A stretch of DNA of 64,000 nt from Polynucleobacter rarus (GTDB lineage Bacteria > Pseudomonadota > Gammaproteobacteria > Burkholderiales > Burkholderiaceae). Below the pieces are notes generated by a model, which worked only from the letters and a program-made list of their open reading frames with translations, was not told the origin of the DNA and ran no database searches. Within the stretch, counting starts at the first letter, position 1, and each line of letters starts with the position of its first letter. Shown piece by piece: positions 33,687 to 45,495 of the stretch. A program made the position numbers and the translations under genes. The DNA lies in contig NZ_NTGB01000001.1 of assembly GCF_003072505.1 (NCBI RefSeq), positions 195,290 to 259,289 of the forward strand. The letters are read 5' to 3'.

Positions 33687-34688
33687 TTAATATTGCTCTG
33701 TATCCACCTCGGCTTGGCTTACTTCGTTGTAACGATTGCCGTAAATTGGGACTGAACTCAGCACGTAGTTGATCTTTTCTAGAACTTCAGGCCTTAACTG
33801 AATCTGATCAGCATCAATATCCTCTTGTAAGTGATCAATTCGAGTGGTACCAGGAATCGGAATAATGTCTTGTCCTAATTGCAATAACCAAGCCAAACCA
33901 AGTTGTGCCATCGTACAACCTTGCTGCTGGGCGATTTCTTGCAAAGCTTCGAAGAACACTAAATTTCTTGAGAAGTTTTCTGGATGAAAACGGGGCATTC
34001 CACGACGAATATCTTTTTCTACAAATTTCGTAATATCAATCGGTGAGGTGTTGAAATAACCTCTTCCCAAGGGACTAAACGCAATAAAAGCAATATCTAG
34101 TTCACGGCAAGTGGGTAAGACCGCAATTTCAGGATTACGCGTCCACAAAGAGTATTCGGTTTGAACAGCACTCAACGGATGAACTGCATGGGCCTTTCTG
34201 ATAGTTGGTCCTGACACCTCTGATAAGCCAATTTTTTGTACTTTACCTTCTTTGACTAGGTCACTTAGAGTGCCAACCGCATCCTCAATCGGTACTTTTT
34301 TATCCCAACGGTGTAAATAATATAAATCAATCACATCCGTTTTGAGTCTTTTTAAACTACCTTCACAATCTCTACGAATGGACGCAGGACGACTATCAAT
34401 GACTCTTTTACCATCTGCAGGACCAACGCCGCCTTTACTGGCTAATACGATATGATTGCGATGGGTTTTAAGAAAATCGCCACCCATCAGGGTTTCATTG
34501 TGACCTAAGCCATATAGGGCCGCCGTATCAAAAAAATTAATCCCTCGGTCAAATGCTTCATAAAGTAATTTGGTACCTTCTGCATCAGTCGGCGGCTTAC
34601 CATACGCGTGACTCAGATTCATACAACCTAGTCCGATCGATGTGACAGAAAAGGGGCCAATTTTACGTTGAGAAAGAGGTGAGCTCAT
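33687..34688 (-). CDS. aldo/keto reductase (333 aa)
   Basis: An NADPH-dependent TIM-barrel reductase: GLGCMNLSHAYG, the catalytic Asp/Tyr region FFDTAALYGLGHNETLMG, the Lys in VLASKGG and the His in YYLHRWD. The cofactor end IPIPGTTRIDHLQ is typical. Length is usual. It sits between ligC and the TRAP genes, 18 bp after ligC. The 4,5-cleavage pathway needs no reductase here, so it may handle a side substrate, for example an aromatic aldehyde. Role unproven. Confidence 0.9.
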   Translation of the reverse strand: MSSPLSQRKIGPFSVTSIGLGCMNLSHAYGKPPTDAEGTKLLYEAFDRGINFFDTAALYGLGHNETLMGGDFLKTHRNHIVLASKGGVGPADGKRVIDSRPASIRRDCEGSLKRLKTDVIDLYYLHRWDKKVPIEDAVGTLSDLVKEGKVQKIGLSEVSGPTIRKAHAVHPLSAVQTEYSLWTRNPEIAVLPTCRELDIAFIAFSPLGRGYFNTSPIDITKFVEKDIRRGMPRFHPENFSRNLVFFEALQEIAQQQGCTMAQLGLAWLLQLGQDIIPIPGTTRIDHLQEDIDADQIQLRPEVLEKINYVLSSVPIYGNRYNEVSQAEVDTEQY

Positions 34689-34706
34689 AAAAATAGTCTT
34701 TCTAAT

Positions 34707-36874
<2,168 letters not shown>

Positions 36875-36875
<1 letters not shown>

Positions 36876-37786
36876 CAGATTCCCCAGTACAGTCGATTAG
36901 GATTATCAACTAATAATTTTTGCTGTAGTTCTTGGGTTGGTGCAATATTCGGAATCCAATCTACTAGTAAGCCGTCATCAGGCATATGGTCTTTTAAATT
37001 AGGATGTGGCCAGTCCGTGCCAGTTAAAACTCGGTCTGGAAATAACTCAACAATCTTTTTAGCGAAAGGAATGACATCTTGATAAGGATGTGGCTCGCCA
37101 TTTAATGCTTTTGGTCCCTTTACCGAAAGTCGCTCAGGGCAAGTTACCTTACTCCAAATGTTGCTGTGTTCGGTCATGAGTTTGATAAATAGAGAAAATT
37201 CAGGACCATCCACCGGTTGACTCACATCGGGTCTACCCATGTGATCAACGACTACGATCGTTGGTAAGGCTGTAAAAAAATCCCACAGTTCAGGTAAATC
37301 AACAGCCTCAAAGTAAATCACAATATGCCAACCTAGCGCTTTAATCCGATTAGCAATTTCAAGTAATTCTTCTTTCGGGGTGAAGTCCACTAAGCGCTTC
37401 ACAAAATTAAATCGAACACCTCTCACCCCTGCATCGTGCAAAGCTTGCAGTTGCTCATCTGTCACATTGCGTTTTACTGTCGCAACGCCTCTAGCTTTAT
37501 CGGCACTATGTAATAACGCATCAACCAATGCACTATTATCAGCACCATGACAGGTGGCTTGCACAATCACATTTTTACTAAATCCCAAATGATCTCTGAG
37601 GGCAAATAGCTGATCTTTGCTCGCATCACAGGGTGTGTATTTTCTCTCAGGCGCATAGGGAAATAAATGGCCTGGACCAAACACGTGGCAATGGGAGTCT
37701 ACGCTGCCTGCAGGTAATTGGAATTTTGGTTTGCTAGGGCCCGTGTACCAATCAAGCCAGCCTGGGGTTTTTTCAAAAGTTGTCAT
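36875..37786 (-). CDS. ligI: 2-pyrone-4,6-dicarboxylate hydrolase (303 aa)
   Basis: An amidohydrolase-family lactonase that opens 2-pyrone-4,6-dicarboxylate to 4-oxalomesaconate without needing a metal. It shows SVDSHCHVFGPGHLFPYAPERKY near residue 30, VVDHMGRPDV and the C-terminal LTGTDWPHPN (catalytic Asp). The order ligK-ligI-ligA-ligB-ligC matches the best known operons. It lies 4 bp after ligK. Confidence 0.95.
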
Positions 37787-37790
37787 TAAA

Positions 37791-38474
37791 TTAATCCACG
37801 TAGCGTAAACCAGCTTTTGCTAGTTTTTCACGCATGTTATACATATCTAGACCTAATTCACCACTAGCTAAACGTTGACGCTTTTCAGCCTCATTACTTT
37901 CGCGCTTGGCTGAGGCGTCAGCAGCTTCTTGCGCTAAATGCGCAGGAACAACGACGATACCATCATCATCCGCAATAATGACATCTCCAGGATTAACCAT
38001 TGTGCCGGCACATACCACGGGGACGTTAACAGAGCCGATAGTTTCTTTGACAGTTCCCTTGGCGCTAATTGCTTTACTAAACACTGGAAATTGCATCGCC
38101 GTTAAATCCTTCACATCGCGCACACCAGCATCAATAATTAACCCTCTAGCGCCTCTTGCTTTGAAAGAGGTTGCTAATAAATCACCAAAAAAACCGTCTG
38201 TATTATCTGCCGTACAGGCTGCAACGACGATGTCACCTGGTTGAATTTGTTCTGCTACCACATGCATCATCCAATTATCACCTGGGTGAAGTAACACAGT
38301 TACCGCAGTTCCACAGAGATGAGCGCCAGTATAGATCGGGCGCATATAGGGTTGCATGAGACCAACTCGTCCCATGGCTTCGTGAATCGTAGCGACACCA
38401 AAATGGCTCAGGCGTTCAACTTGAACAGAGTCTGCACGATTGACTTTACGGTTAACAATTCCGAATGCTTGCAT
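37791..38474 (-). CDS. ligK: 4-carboxy-4-hydroxy-2-oxoadipate aldolase/oxaloacetate decarboxylase (227 aa)
   Basis: A class II pyruvate aldolase with the RraA-like fold. The metal and pyruvate site is read from GDLLATSFKARGARGLIIDAGVRDV, where Arg and Asp are key. It splits 4-carboxy-4-hydroxy-2-oxoadipate into pyruvate and oxaloacetate, the last step of the pathway. Length is usual (about 228). ligJ ends 24 bp upstream. Confidence 0.94.
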   Translation of the reverse strand: MQAFGIVNRKVNRADSVQVERLSHFGVATIHEAMGRVGLMQPYMRPIYTGAHLCGTAVTVLLHPGDNWMMHVVAEQIQPGDIVVAACTADNTDGFFGDLLATSFKARGARGLIIDAGVRDVKDLTAMQFPVFSKAISAKGTVKETIGSVNVPVVCAGTMVNPGDVIIADDDGIVVVPAHLAQEAADASAKRESNEAEKRQRLASGELGLDMYNMREKLAKAGLRYVD

Positions 38475-38498
38475 AGTAAATTCCTTATCTTTTGTATT

Positions 38499-39527
38499 TT
38501 ACAAACCTATGTTGGTGAGAACTCGGTCTAATCTTGGGAAGACATGACGCGCATTTTTTTCGTAGATTTGAATCCGTTCAGGTTCAGTAAGAATAGTACT
38601 CGACTCAATGTAACGTTTCGTATCGTCAAAATAATGACCTGTCTCTGGATCAATACCGCGCACAGCACCAATCATTTCAGAGGCAAATAAAATGTTCTTG
38701 ACCGGAATCACCTTAGTGAGTAAATCAATCCCTGGTTGGTGATAAACACAGGTGTCAAAGAAAATATTATTTAATAAATGTTCATCTAAGAGGGGCTTCT
38801 TTAACTCTTGAGCTAAACCTCTAAATCTTCCCCAGTGATAAGGAACTGCTCCACCACCATGAGGAATGAGAAATTTCAAAGTGGGGAAATCCTTGAATAA
38901 ATCAGAAGTCAGACATTGCATAAAAGCGGTCGTATCTGCATTTAAATAATGCGCGCCAGTAGTATGAAAACAAGCATTACAACTTGTACTGACATGAATC
39001 ATGGCAGGAATTTCATATTCCACCATCTTTTCATAAATCGGATACCAGTGCTTATCTGATAAGGGAGGTTCACGCCAATGTCCACCAGAGGGATCTGGAT
39101 TAAGGTTAATGCCGACCATACCAAATTCATTTACGCACTTTTCTAATTCGGCAATACTGGTCTTAGGATCAACTCCAGGCGATTGAGGTAGCATGGCCGC
39201 CGCAATAAAGTTGTCTGGAAAAAGCTTAGCAACCCTAGCGCACAGTTCATTACAAATAGCAGCCCAAGTAGCCGAAGTATTGAAGTCGCCAATATGGTGC
39301 GCCATAAAACTAGCTCGCGGTGAAAAAATCGTTAGATCACTACCACGCTCTTTCATTTTGGCTAATTGATTTTTTTCAATCGACTCAATTAACTCGTCAT
39401 CTGAAATATTTAAATCGCTCACTTTAGGACCTAACTCTGGTGTTTTAAGGTTCGCAATTTGCTGGTTACGCCAGTCCTCTAGAGCTTTCGGAGCTGTTGT
39501 GTAATGGCCGTGACAATCAATAATCAT
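38499..39527 (-). CDS. ligJ: 4-oxalomesaconate hydratase (342 aa)
   Basis: An amidohydrolase-superfamily hydratase that adds water to 4-oxalomesaconate. The N-terminal metal motif is MIIDCHGHYTTAPKALEDWR; later HVSTSCNACFHTTGAHYLNADT and LIPHGGGAVPYHWGR carry the other His ligands. Length fits LigJ (about 340). AGGA precedes ATG 39527. It stands between galD and ligK, in pathway order. Confidence 0.94.
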   Translation of the reverse strand: MIIDCHGHYTTAPKALEDWRNQQIANLKTPELGPKVSDLNISDDELIESIEKNQLAKMKERGSDLTIFSPRASFMAHHIGDFNTSATWAAICNELCARVAKLFPDNFIAAAMLPQSPGVDPKTSIAELEKCVNEFGMVGINLNPDPSGGHWREPPLSDKHWYPIYEKMVEYEIPAMIHVSTSCNACFHTTGAHYLNADTTAFMQCLTSDLFKDFPTLKFLIPHGGGAVPYHWGRFRGLAQELKKPLLDEHLLNNIFFDTCVYHQPGIDLLTKVIPVKNILFASEMIGAVRGIDPETGHYFDDTKRYIESSTILTEPERIQIYEKNARHVFPRLDRVLTNIGL

Positions 39528-39561
39528 GTTTTTTCCTGAGATTTTATTGGAATGATAAATA

Positions 39562-40647
39562 TTAAAATAGTTTAGCTAAGTGTGAAGGCACCATCACCTC
39601 GCCACGCATAATTAACCGAGCAGTTCTAAGCAGTGCTGCCTGCGTTACATTTTGGGGGTTACTCGGGTCTAATTCGAGTTCGACACTAAATTCACCCGTC
39701 GGATGTTCAACTGAAACCGTTTTGGTCAAGCCGTCATTCAACTTAGAAATCCCTTCGCAAACTGAACCGGGCATCACACAAGCGGTAGCAACTGTGACCG
39801 CTGCGAGGACGCCAATGGCATCATGACAAACGTGCGGAATAAAACATCTGGTATTGATACTACCACCCGCGTTAGGTTGGGCTACGAGACACATTTTAGG
39901 AAAAGTATTATTGGTTACATCCCCTAAACCCATTAAATGACCTGCTTTAATCCTAAGCACTTCAATCCGTGCTTTTAACTCGGTATCCGCATTCATTTGG
40001 GCGACAGTTTCGGAACCAGTGCGCCCAACATCCTGTGCTTTAAACAAGACCATCGGCATACCGTTATCAATGCAAGTAATCTCTAAACCATCAATCACAT
40101 CCAATACTTTGCCCGTAGGTAAAAGACTACTACAGACAGATCCAGCGGTATCTAGAAAATTGATTTTGATTGGGGCAGAGGTGCCAGGAACGCCGTCAAT
40201 ATTGGCATTACCTTCATATTCAATTACACCATTAGGGGTTTGCACCGTCACGTCGCATTGCATATCGGTGTTGAGCGTCAGCACACGCACAGTCGTTGTT
40301 CCAGCTTGCGCCGGAATGAGTCCTCTTTCAATTGCAAAAGGGACCACGGCGGCCAACATATTGCCACAATTGGGAGTGGTATCGACCAGCGCTTTGTCAA
40401 TCACTACCTGTGCAAATAAAAAGTTTAAATCAACCCCGGGTAAAGTTCCTTTACTCACAATCCCAACTTTACTCGTCAAAGGATTAGCGCCCCCCATCCC
40501 GTCAATTTGACGGCGATCAGGCGATCCCATGACGGCTAAAAGAACTTGATCTCGACTAGCCGTGTCTTGAGGTAAGTCCTCGGCTAAGAAAAAAGGGCCT
40601 CTCGAAGTGCCCCCGCGCATAAAAAGGGTAGGTATTGATTTTTGCAT
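39562..40647 (-). CDS. galD: 4-oxalomesaconate tautomerase, PrpF family (361 aa)
   Basis: A PrpF/DapF-fold isomerase of two similar halves. MQKSIPTLFMRGGTSRGPFFLAEDLP is the PrpF signature start, followed by PNCGNMLAAVVPFAIERGL with the active-site Cys. In gallate and protocatechuate metabolism this enzyme (GalD/LigU) interconverts 4-oxalomesaconate tautomers or isomers before LigJ. Placement first among the lig enzyme genes supports this. LigU-type allyl isomerase is the near alternative. Confidence 0.9.
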   Translation of the reverse strand: MQKSIPTLFMRGGTSRGPFFLAEDLPQDTASRDQVLLAVMGSPDRRQIDGMGGANPLTSKVGIVSKGTLPGVDLNFLFAQVVIDKALVDTTPNCGNMLAAVVPFAIERGLIPAQAGTTTVRVLTLNTDMQCDVTVQTPNGVIEYEGNANIDGVPGTSAPIKINFLDTAGSVCSSLLPTGKVLDVIDGLEITCIDNGMPMVLFKAQDVGRTGSETVAQMNADTELKARIEVLRIKAGHLMGLGDVTNNTFPKMCLVAQPNAGGSINTRCFIPHVCHDAIGVLAAVTVATACVMPGSVCEGISKLNDGLTKTVSVEHPTGEFSVELELDPSNPQNVTQAALLRTARLIMRGEVMVPSHLAKLF

Positions 40648-40729
40648 TAATTTTTTTCTTTCGGAACTATCAAGTAAGTTTGAAAATGATTATCAGAGAG
40701 TTTGATGTTGTATTTAGAATTTTAGTCAA

Positions 40730-41707
40730 CTATTGTTTCGGAATATGTGCTTTTTCAATCACCATTGACCATCTTTTGATATCACTTTCTAATAGATTTT
40801 TTAGTTCTTTTGGCGTTGAACCCTGCGATTCTACATAAATTTCATCTAGTTTGTTTTTGACTTCGGGATCCTTCACCACTTCATTAATCGCTTGATTGAG
40901 CAAGGCAATCACTTTTTCTGGAGTTTTAGCAGGAGCTGCAATTGCGTTCCACGAGGATGCCGAATAATCTTTAATACCTGACTGTTCAATCGTTGAAATA
41001 TCTGGGAAAAAGGCTGAACGCTTTTTGCCAGAGACGGCTAATAGCTTGACTGCATTGGATTTCACCTGCGGTACCATTGGTCCTAAAATTTCCAGTGCAG
41101 CGTCTACTTGACCACCCCGAAGGGCTGTGATGACAGCTGGAGTGCCATTAAATGGCACTACTTGAATATCTAAATTACCTAAGTTTTTGAAGAGCTCTGT
41201 GGAAAGATGTTGGGTGCTTCCAATATTGATTGAAGCAAAATTGAGCTTACCTGGATTGGCCCTTGCAAAAGCAATCAATTCTGGTAAGTTTTTATATGGG
41301 GAGTTTTGGTTAACAAACAAACCAATATCAAAATATCCCAGAGTCGAGACTGGCTCAAAATCTTTGAGTGGATCAAATGGTAGTTTTTGAAATAGAGCTG
41401 AACTCACAGCAGTACCGTTGGACATCAGTAATAAGGTGTATCCATCCGGATCCGCTTTAGCGACCGTTTCTCCAGCAACAATCCCGCCCGCACTGGGACG
41501 ATTTTCAATCACGACTGACTGACCTAATTTAAGACTTAATTTTTGGCCAACCACACGTGCTGTTAAATCTGCAATCCCCCCTGGTCCAAATGGAACAATA
41601 ATTTTAATGGGCTTAATCGGATAGGCATTGTTATTACTTTGAGCACCCGCCATCATGTGGCTTGCAAATAAGTAACTTAATAGTACTAGTTTGAATAAAT
41701 TTTTCAT
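40730..41707 (-). CDS. Bug/TctC family periplasmic receptor in the lig operon (325 aa)
   Basis: Receptor with signal peptide ending MMAGAQ and standard motifs: YPIKPIKIIVPFGPGGIADLTAR, LGQSVVIENRPSAGG, DPDGYTLLLMSNG, KLNFASINIGSTQHLSTELF and VPFNGTPAVITAL. It lies at the head of the lig gene block, 82 bp before galD, so it is likely to bind an aromatic acid such as protocatechuate or a pathway intermediate. Only 21 bp separate it from the M23 gene, so any own promoter must overlap that gene's end. Confidence 0.92.
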   Translation of the reverse strand: MKNLFKLVLLSYLFASHMMAGAQSNNNAYPIKPIKIIVPFGPGGIADLTARVVGQKLSLKLGQSVVIENRPSAGGIVAGETVAKADPDGYTLLLMSNGTAVSSALFQKLPFDPLKDFEPVSTLGYFDIGLFVNQNSPYKNLPELIAFARANPGKLNFASINIGSTQHLSTELFKNLGNLDIQVVPFNGTPAVITALRGGQVDAALEILGPMVPQVKSNAVKLLAVSGKKRSAFFPDISTIEQSGIKDYSASSWNAIAAPAKTPEKVIALLNQAINEVVKDPEVKNKLDEIYVESQGSTPKELKNLLESDIKRWSMVIEKAHIPKQ

Positions 41708-41728
41708 TTTTTTATTTGGTTAATTCAT

Positions 41729-43252
41729 TTATTTTGGCAGAACTTGGCTTGAAAATAAAACCATATTTCGGGTTAAGTGGTACTGATCGTCATTCCGAAG
41801 CGTCCACAAGTCTAACTCTAATCGACTAGCTAAAGGATTTAAGTAGACATTATTTTTCCTGAGCTCAAAATGTAAATGTGGTCCAGTAGAACGGCCAGTT
41901 GAGCCTACATATCCAATCTCTAAACCACGTCTAACTTCACTACCTACGACTAATTCTGGATTATAGGCACTAAGATGCGCATAATAGGTCTTATAGTTGC
42001 CTTCATGCTCAACAATCACTAAATTACCATAGGCAGGGTAGGGGCCATAATGAATCAACTTCCCATTTGCTACAGCATAAATAGGCGTCCCAATGGGCGC
42101 TGCAAAGTCAATCCCTTGATGACTAGCGGAATAGGTATAGGTCTGATTCACTATCGCTTTTGTATTTCCTTTCTTGCTGGTTTTAGACTTTGAAAGGCGT
42201 ATCGAGGAATAGCCAACACCTCTCGAGATTCTGGTGTAATTTAGGGGACTGATCCAAAAGTTTTGCTCTAATTCTGCCCCTGTGGATGTGAAAAAGCCAC
42301 CTGGTAAGCCGTCTCTTTCCACCCAAAAGGCATCAGCTATGACATTTTTCTGCGAGGCATCTAAGATTTCTAGGCTAACAACTTGCGCCCAGTTATTTTT
42401 GTCACCAGCATTGTAAATAATTCGAGCAAAGTAACGTTCGTTATTGTTGACCTTTGAATAGAGCTCCTTAACCAATGAGCTAATTTCCCAAATGAGTTCG
42501 GGAGGGATTGAGGAATTTGCTTGATTCGATTTGTAAACGATTAAATCGTTTAAATCTAAAACAACTTCTAAATAGTTTTCAAAGCCACTATTTAAATTTT
42601 GTGATTCCACCAAATACACAAAAGAAGTCTCGGATCGGTGAATGGTCGTCATCGTCGAGCTAGAGTCTCTCTTATCATTATTGACGATTGATAGAGACTG
42701 AATTTTTCTTGCGTTATCCAAAGAAATGGCAAACGGTAAACATTTCCCTGAAGTGGTTTTAAAAAAGTTGGGTAACTGGTAATTAAAGTTACTTTCAAAA
42801 TTGCTATCTTCAATATTTAAAGAGGCTAAAAATCCCCTGATACTATTTGTATTACTGCCACATCCTTGACGAAGATTAAACGCGGAATCAAATTTTGATA
42901 TAGGCTTTACCACTTCAGGGGTAGGCATTTGCAGGATATTTTCCAAAATGTTCGGTGTTGGCAATGGCTCGCCGTCGACACTGACTATATTGGGGTAACT
43001 CAGACGATCATACGACCTTAGAAAACCGGAACCAGAACTTCCTCTAGGCTTTAATTGAGCAACTGAAGCATTTGGATTTTTTGATTTTGGGGACGTGCTC
43101 TTTGATTTTTTCCCTGATTGAGTTACCTCTTTTTTTGTAGTTGGTGTTTTTGACTCGGCTTTTTTTTCTACTGCCAAAAGGGGAGTAGAAAATGCCACAC
43201 AGCACACTGCAAGAAAAATATTACGGAAGGTAAGGCTGGTAAAAAAAATCAA
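41729..43252 (-). CDS. M23 family metallopeptidase (507 aa)
   Basis: Envelope peptidoglycan hydrolase. A signal peptide (about residues 1-28) is followed by a Lys/Ser/Thr-rich low-complexity spacer (about 29-65), a region of unknown fold and the C-terminal peptidase M23 domain (about 375-480) with the zinc motifs HQGIDFAAPIGTPI and HLHFELRKN, plus GNLVIVEHEGNYKTYYAHLS. These are the usual H-x-x-x-D and H-x-H ligands. The start is TTG at 43252 with an AAAGGAC ribosome site. It acts in the periplasm. Confidence 0.9.
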   Translation of the reverse strand: MIFFTSLTFRNIFLAVCCVAFSTPLLAVEKKAESKTPTTKKEVTQSGKKSKSTSPKSKNPNASVAQLKPRGSSGSGFLRSYDRLSYPNIVSVDGEPLPTPNILENILQMPTPEVVKPISKFDSAFNLRQGCGSNTNSIRGFLASLNIEDSNFESNFNYQLPNFFKTTSGKCLPFAISLDNARKIQSLSIVNNDKRDSSSTMTTIHRSETSFVYLVESQNLNSGFENYLEVVLDLNDLIVYKSNQANSSIPPELIWEISSLVKELYSKVNNNERYFARIIYNAGDKNNWAQVVSLEILDASQKNVIADAFWVERDGLPGGFFTSTGAELEQNFWISPLNYTRISRGVGYSSIRLSKSKTSKKGNTKAIVNQTYTYSASHQGIDFAAPIGTPIYAVANGKLIHYGPYPAYGNLVIVEHEGNYKTYYAHLSAYNPELVVGSEVRRGLEIGYVGSTGRSTGPHLHFELRKNNVYLNPLASRLELDLWTLRNDDQYHLTRNMVLFSSQVLPK

Positions 43253-43586
43253 TGTAAAGTCCTTTTATAAACTATCTGATCGTGACAGAAAAATTGAACA
43301 ACTTAAATCAATCAAATAGGAGACAATTTTCGCTAATTCTTATTGTATCTTGACCAATGAGCATACTTTAGGTATCCGGCACTATCTAAGCTTAGTTTGG
43401 AAGTGATCAAGAGCAAATTAAGAAAGGCTCTCAATAATTCAGGGTCAAATTTTTTTTACTTAATTAACAGTAACTTAATGACAAGTCGCACTAAATTTGT
43501 TATAAAAAACATGTAGTAAAGTAGAAGTTGTTCATTTGATTGTGTTATTTTGATATTTAAATTGATTACTAAATTAGGAGATTCTC
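43253..43586. other. 334-bp intergenic region without a gene
   Basis: It separates the divergent M23 and PsiF-like genes. I find no ORF above 30 codons with a ribosome site, no terminator-like hairpin and no recognised RNA. It is AT-rich and presumably contains both promoters. Confidence 0.5.
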
Positions 43587-43826
43587 ATGAAATTTTTAAT
43601 TGTTACTTTATTTTTAGTCTCATTCTCTCTCGCACAAGCTGAAGAGACCTGTAATGCTCGGGCAACCGAAAAAAAATTAGCTGGAGCCGCTAAGACAAGC
43701 TTTTTGAAAAAATGTGAAAAAGATGCTCGCGCAGCATGTGAAGTGGACGACATTAGTAAAAAAACGAGTGGCGCTGCTAAAGAAGCCCACATTAAAAAAT
43801 GTGTGAAGGATTCTGTTGGTAGTTAA
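43587..43826 (+). CDS. PsiF-repeat periplasmic protein (79 aa)
   Basis: Signal peptide (about residues 1-18, ending AQA) and a mature part made of two Cys-containing repeats, TCNARATEKKLAGAAKTSFLKKC and a second AACEVD..KTSGAAKEAHIKKC. This is the PsiF repeat pattern (C-x-x-x-A-x-x-K-x-L-x-G, K-K-C). The four cysteines may form disulphides. PsiF is phosphate-starvation induced in E. coli but its function is unknown. The ATG has AGGAGA at a good distance, and the FMN-type glutamate synthase gene starts 24 bp on. Confidence 0.85.
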   Translation: MKFLIVTLFLVSFSLAQAEETCNARATEKKLAGAAKTSFLKKCEKDARAACEVDDISKKTSGAAKEAHIKKCVKDSVGS

Positions 43827-43850
43827 TCGTTTGATGATGGTAATTTAGTC

Positions 43851-45482
43851 ATGGCAATCTCTAAATTACGAACCTACTCAAGATATACGCCATGGATGCT
43901 GTGTATCTTGAGTGCTTTCTTTATTATTTCGCAATTGACGCCCGTATCTTCGCTTTTGACATGGTTTTTTGCGTTGATTTTTATTGGCGCGAGTTTTTTA
44001 GGTTTATCCGATATCCTCCAAAAAAACCATGCCATTTTAAGAAATTACCCCGTTTCTGGCCATATTCGATTCTTGTTTGAAACCTTTAGACCTGAGATAA
44101 GACAATATCTGCTTGAGTCTGATACTGAAAAATTACCATTTTCAAGAAATCAACGCGCCCTTGTTTATCAACGCGCAAAGGGGGCCTCTGATAAACGTCC
44201 GTTAGGAACGATTGAAGATGTTTACAAAAGTGGTACCGAGTGGTTAAGCCATACTGCCAATCCCTCAAAGCATATAACTTCAGATTCTTTACGGACGATG
44301 GTAGGGGGTAAAGACTGCACTCAACCCTATTCAATGTCCATATTTAATGTATCAGCAATGAGCTTTGGCTCATTATCGGCTAACGCCATTATGGCCTTAA
44401 ATAAAGGTGCAAAGATGGGCGGCTTTGCCCATGATACTGGTGAGGGCTCAGTTTCTAAATATCATCGTGAGTACGGCGGTGATTTGATTTGGGAATTAGG
44501 TTCTGGATACTTTGGCTGCAGAAAGTCGGATGGTTCTTTTGATCCAGATTTGTTTGCTAAGGTTGCCAACGAGCCACAGATTAAAATGATAGAAATTAAG
44601 CTATCTCAAGGTGCTAAGCCTGGCCATGGTGGCGTTTTACCGGCTGCTAAAATTACCCCAGAAATCTCTCTTACCAGAGGGATACCGATGGGGCAGGATT
44701 GCGTGTCCCCAGCTGCCCACTCTGCATTTAGTACTCCTCTGGAGTTGATGTACTTTATTCGTGAATTAAGGCAACTTTCGAATGGCAAACCCGTTGGGAT
44801 GAAATTATGTATCGGCAAACTTCGCGAATGGTTTGCGATGTTAAAAGCGATGATTGAAACAGGTATTACGCCTGATTTTATTGTGATTGATGGTAGTGAG
44901 GGTGGCACGGGAGCTGCACCGGTTGAATTCATCGACCATGTTGGCACACCAATGCGGGATGGCTTACGTTTAGTTCACACGACTTTAATTGGTGCCGGTT
45001 TGCGCTATCAAATTAAATTGGGAGCCTCAGGGAAGATCATCTCAGCATTTGATATTACTCGGGCCTGCGCGATTGGCGCTGATTGGTGTAACTCTGCCCG
45101 CGGCTTTATGTTTGCCGTAGGTTGTATTCAAGCTAGAAGTTGTCATACCGATTTATGTCCGACAGGAGTAGCAACACAAGATGAAATGCGTCAGAAAGCT
45201 CTTGACCCTGAAGATAAAGCCCATCGTGTGTTTCATTATCACCAAAACACCCTGAATGCCCTTAGTGAGCTATTAAGTGCAGCTGGATATCAACACACCA
45301 GTGAACTCACTGCAGATTCAGTTATTAGAAGAAATGAAGTCGGTAAAGCACTGCCTTTGAGTCATTCTTTACTTCAATTAGAGGAAGGGGAGTTGTTGTT
45401 GCAAGATGCCAATCTGCATTTAGATCGACACTTCTCTGGACTTGGTAAATATTGGTTAGAAGCAAACTCCCAACAATGGTAA
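43851..45482 (+). CDS. FMN-binding glutamate synthase family protein (543 aa)
   Basis: A membrane-tethered homologue of the FMN domain of glutamate synthase. Two hydrophobic helices (about residues 14-60) precede a large TIM-barrel with MSFGSLSANAIMALNKGA, GEGSVSKYHREYGGD, SQGAKPGHGGVLPAAKI and VIDGSEGGTGAAP. The 3Fe-4S cysteine set C-x5-C-x4-C is seen in CIQARSCHTDLCPTGVA. It lacks the amidotransferase and small-subunit domains, so it is not a complete glutamate synthase. Its physiological reaction is unknown. Confidence 0.9.
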   Translation: MAISKLRTYSRYTPWMLCILSAFFIISQLTPVSSLLTWFFALIFIGASFLGLSDILQKNHAILRNYPVSGHIRFLFETFRPEIRQYLLESDTEKLPFSRNQRALVYQRAKGASDKRPLGTIEDVYKSGTEWLSHTANPSKHITSDSLRTMVGGKDCTQPYSMSIFNVSAMSFGSLSANAIMALNKGAKMGGFAHDTGEGSVSKYHREYGGDLIWELGSGYFGCRKSDGSFDPDLFAKVANEPQIKMIEIKLSQGAKPGHGGVLPAAKITPEISLTRGIPMGQDCVSPAAHSAFSTPLELMYFIRELRQLSNGKPVGMKLCIGKLREWFAMLKAMIETGITPDFIVIDGSEGGTGAAPVEFIDHVGTPMRDGLRLVHTTLIGAGLRYQIKLGASGKIISAFDITRACAIGADWCNSARGFMFAVGCIQARSCHTDLCPTGVATQDEMRQKALDPEDKAHRVFHYHQNTLNALSELLSAAGYQHTSELTADSVIRRNEVGKALPLSHSLLQLEEGELLLQDANLHLDRHFSGLGKYWLEANSQQW

Positions 45483-45495
45483 AAACGATTTTCGA

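Noticed and set aside
37906..38244. 112-codon plus-strand frame opposite ligK
   Set aside because: Antisense shadow of ligK with no ribosome site.
40019..40510. 163-codon plus-strand frame opposite galD
   Set aside because: It is the shadow of galD in an antisense frame; no ribosome site, and the galD protein is a clear PrpF-family match.
44606..44947. 113-codon frame opposite the glutamate-synthase-like gene
   Set aside because: Antisense of a strongly conserved barrel; no start signal.
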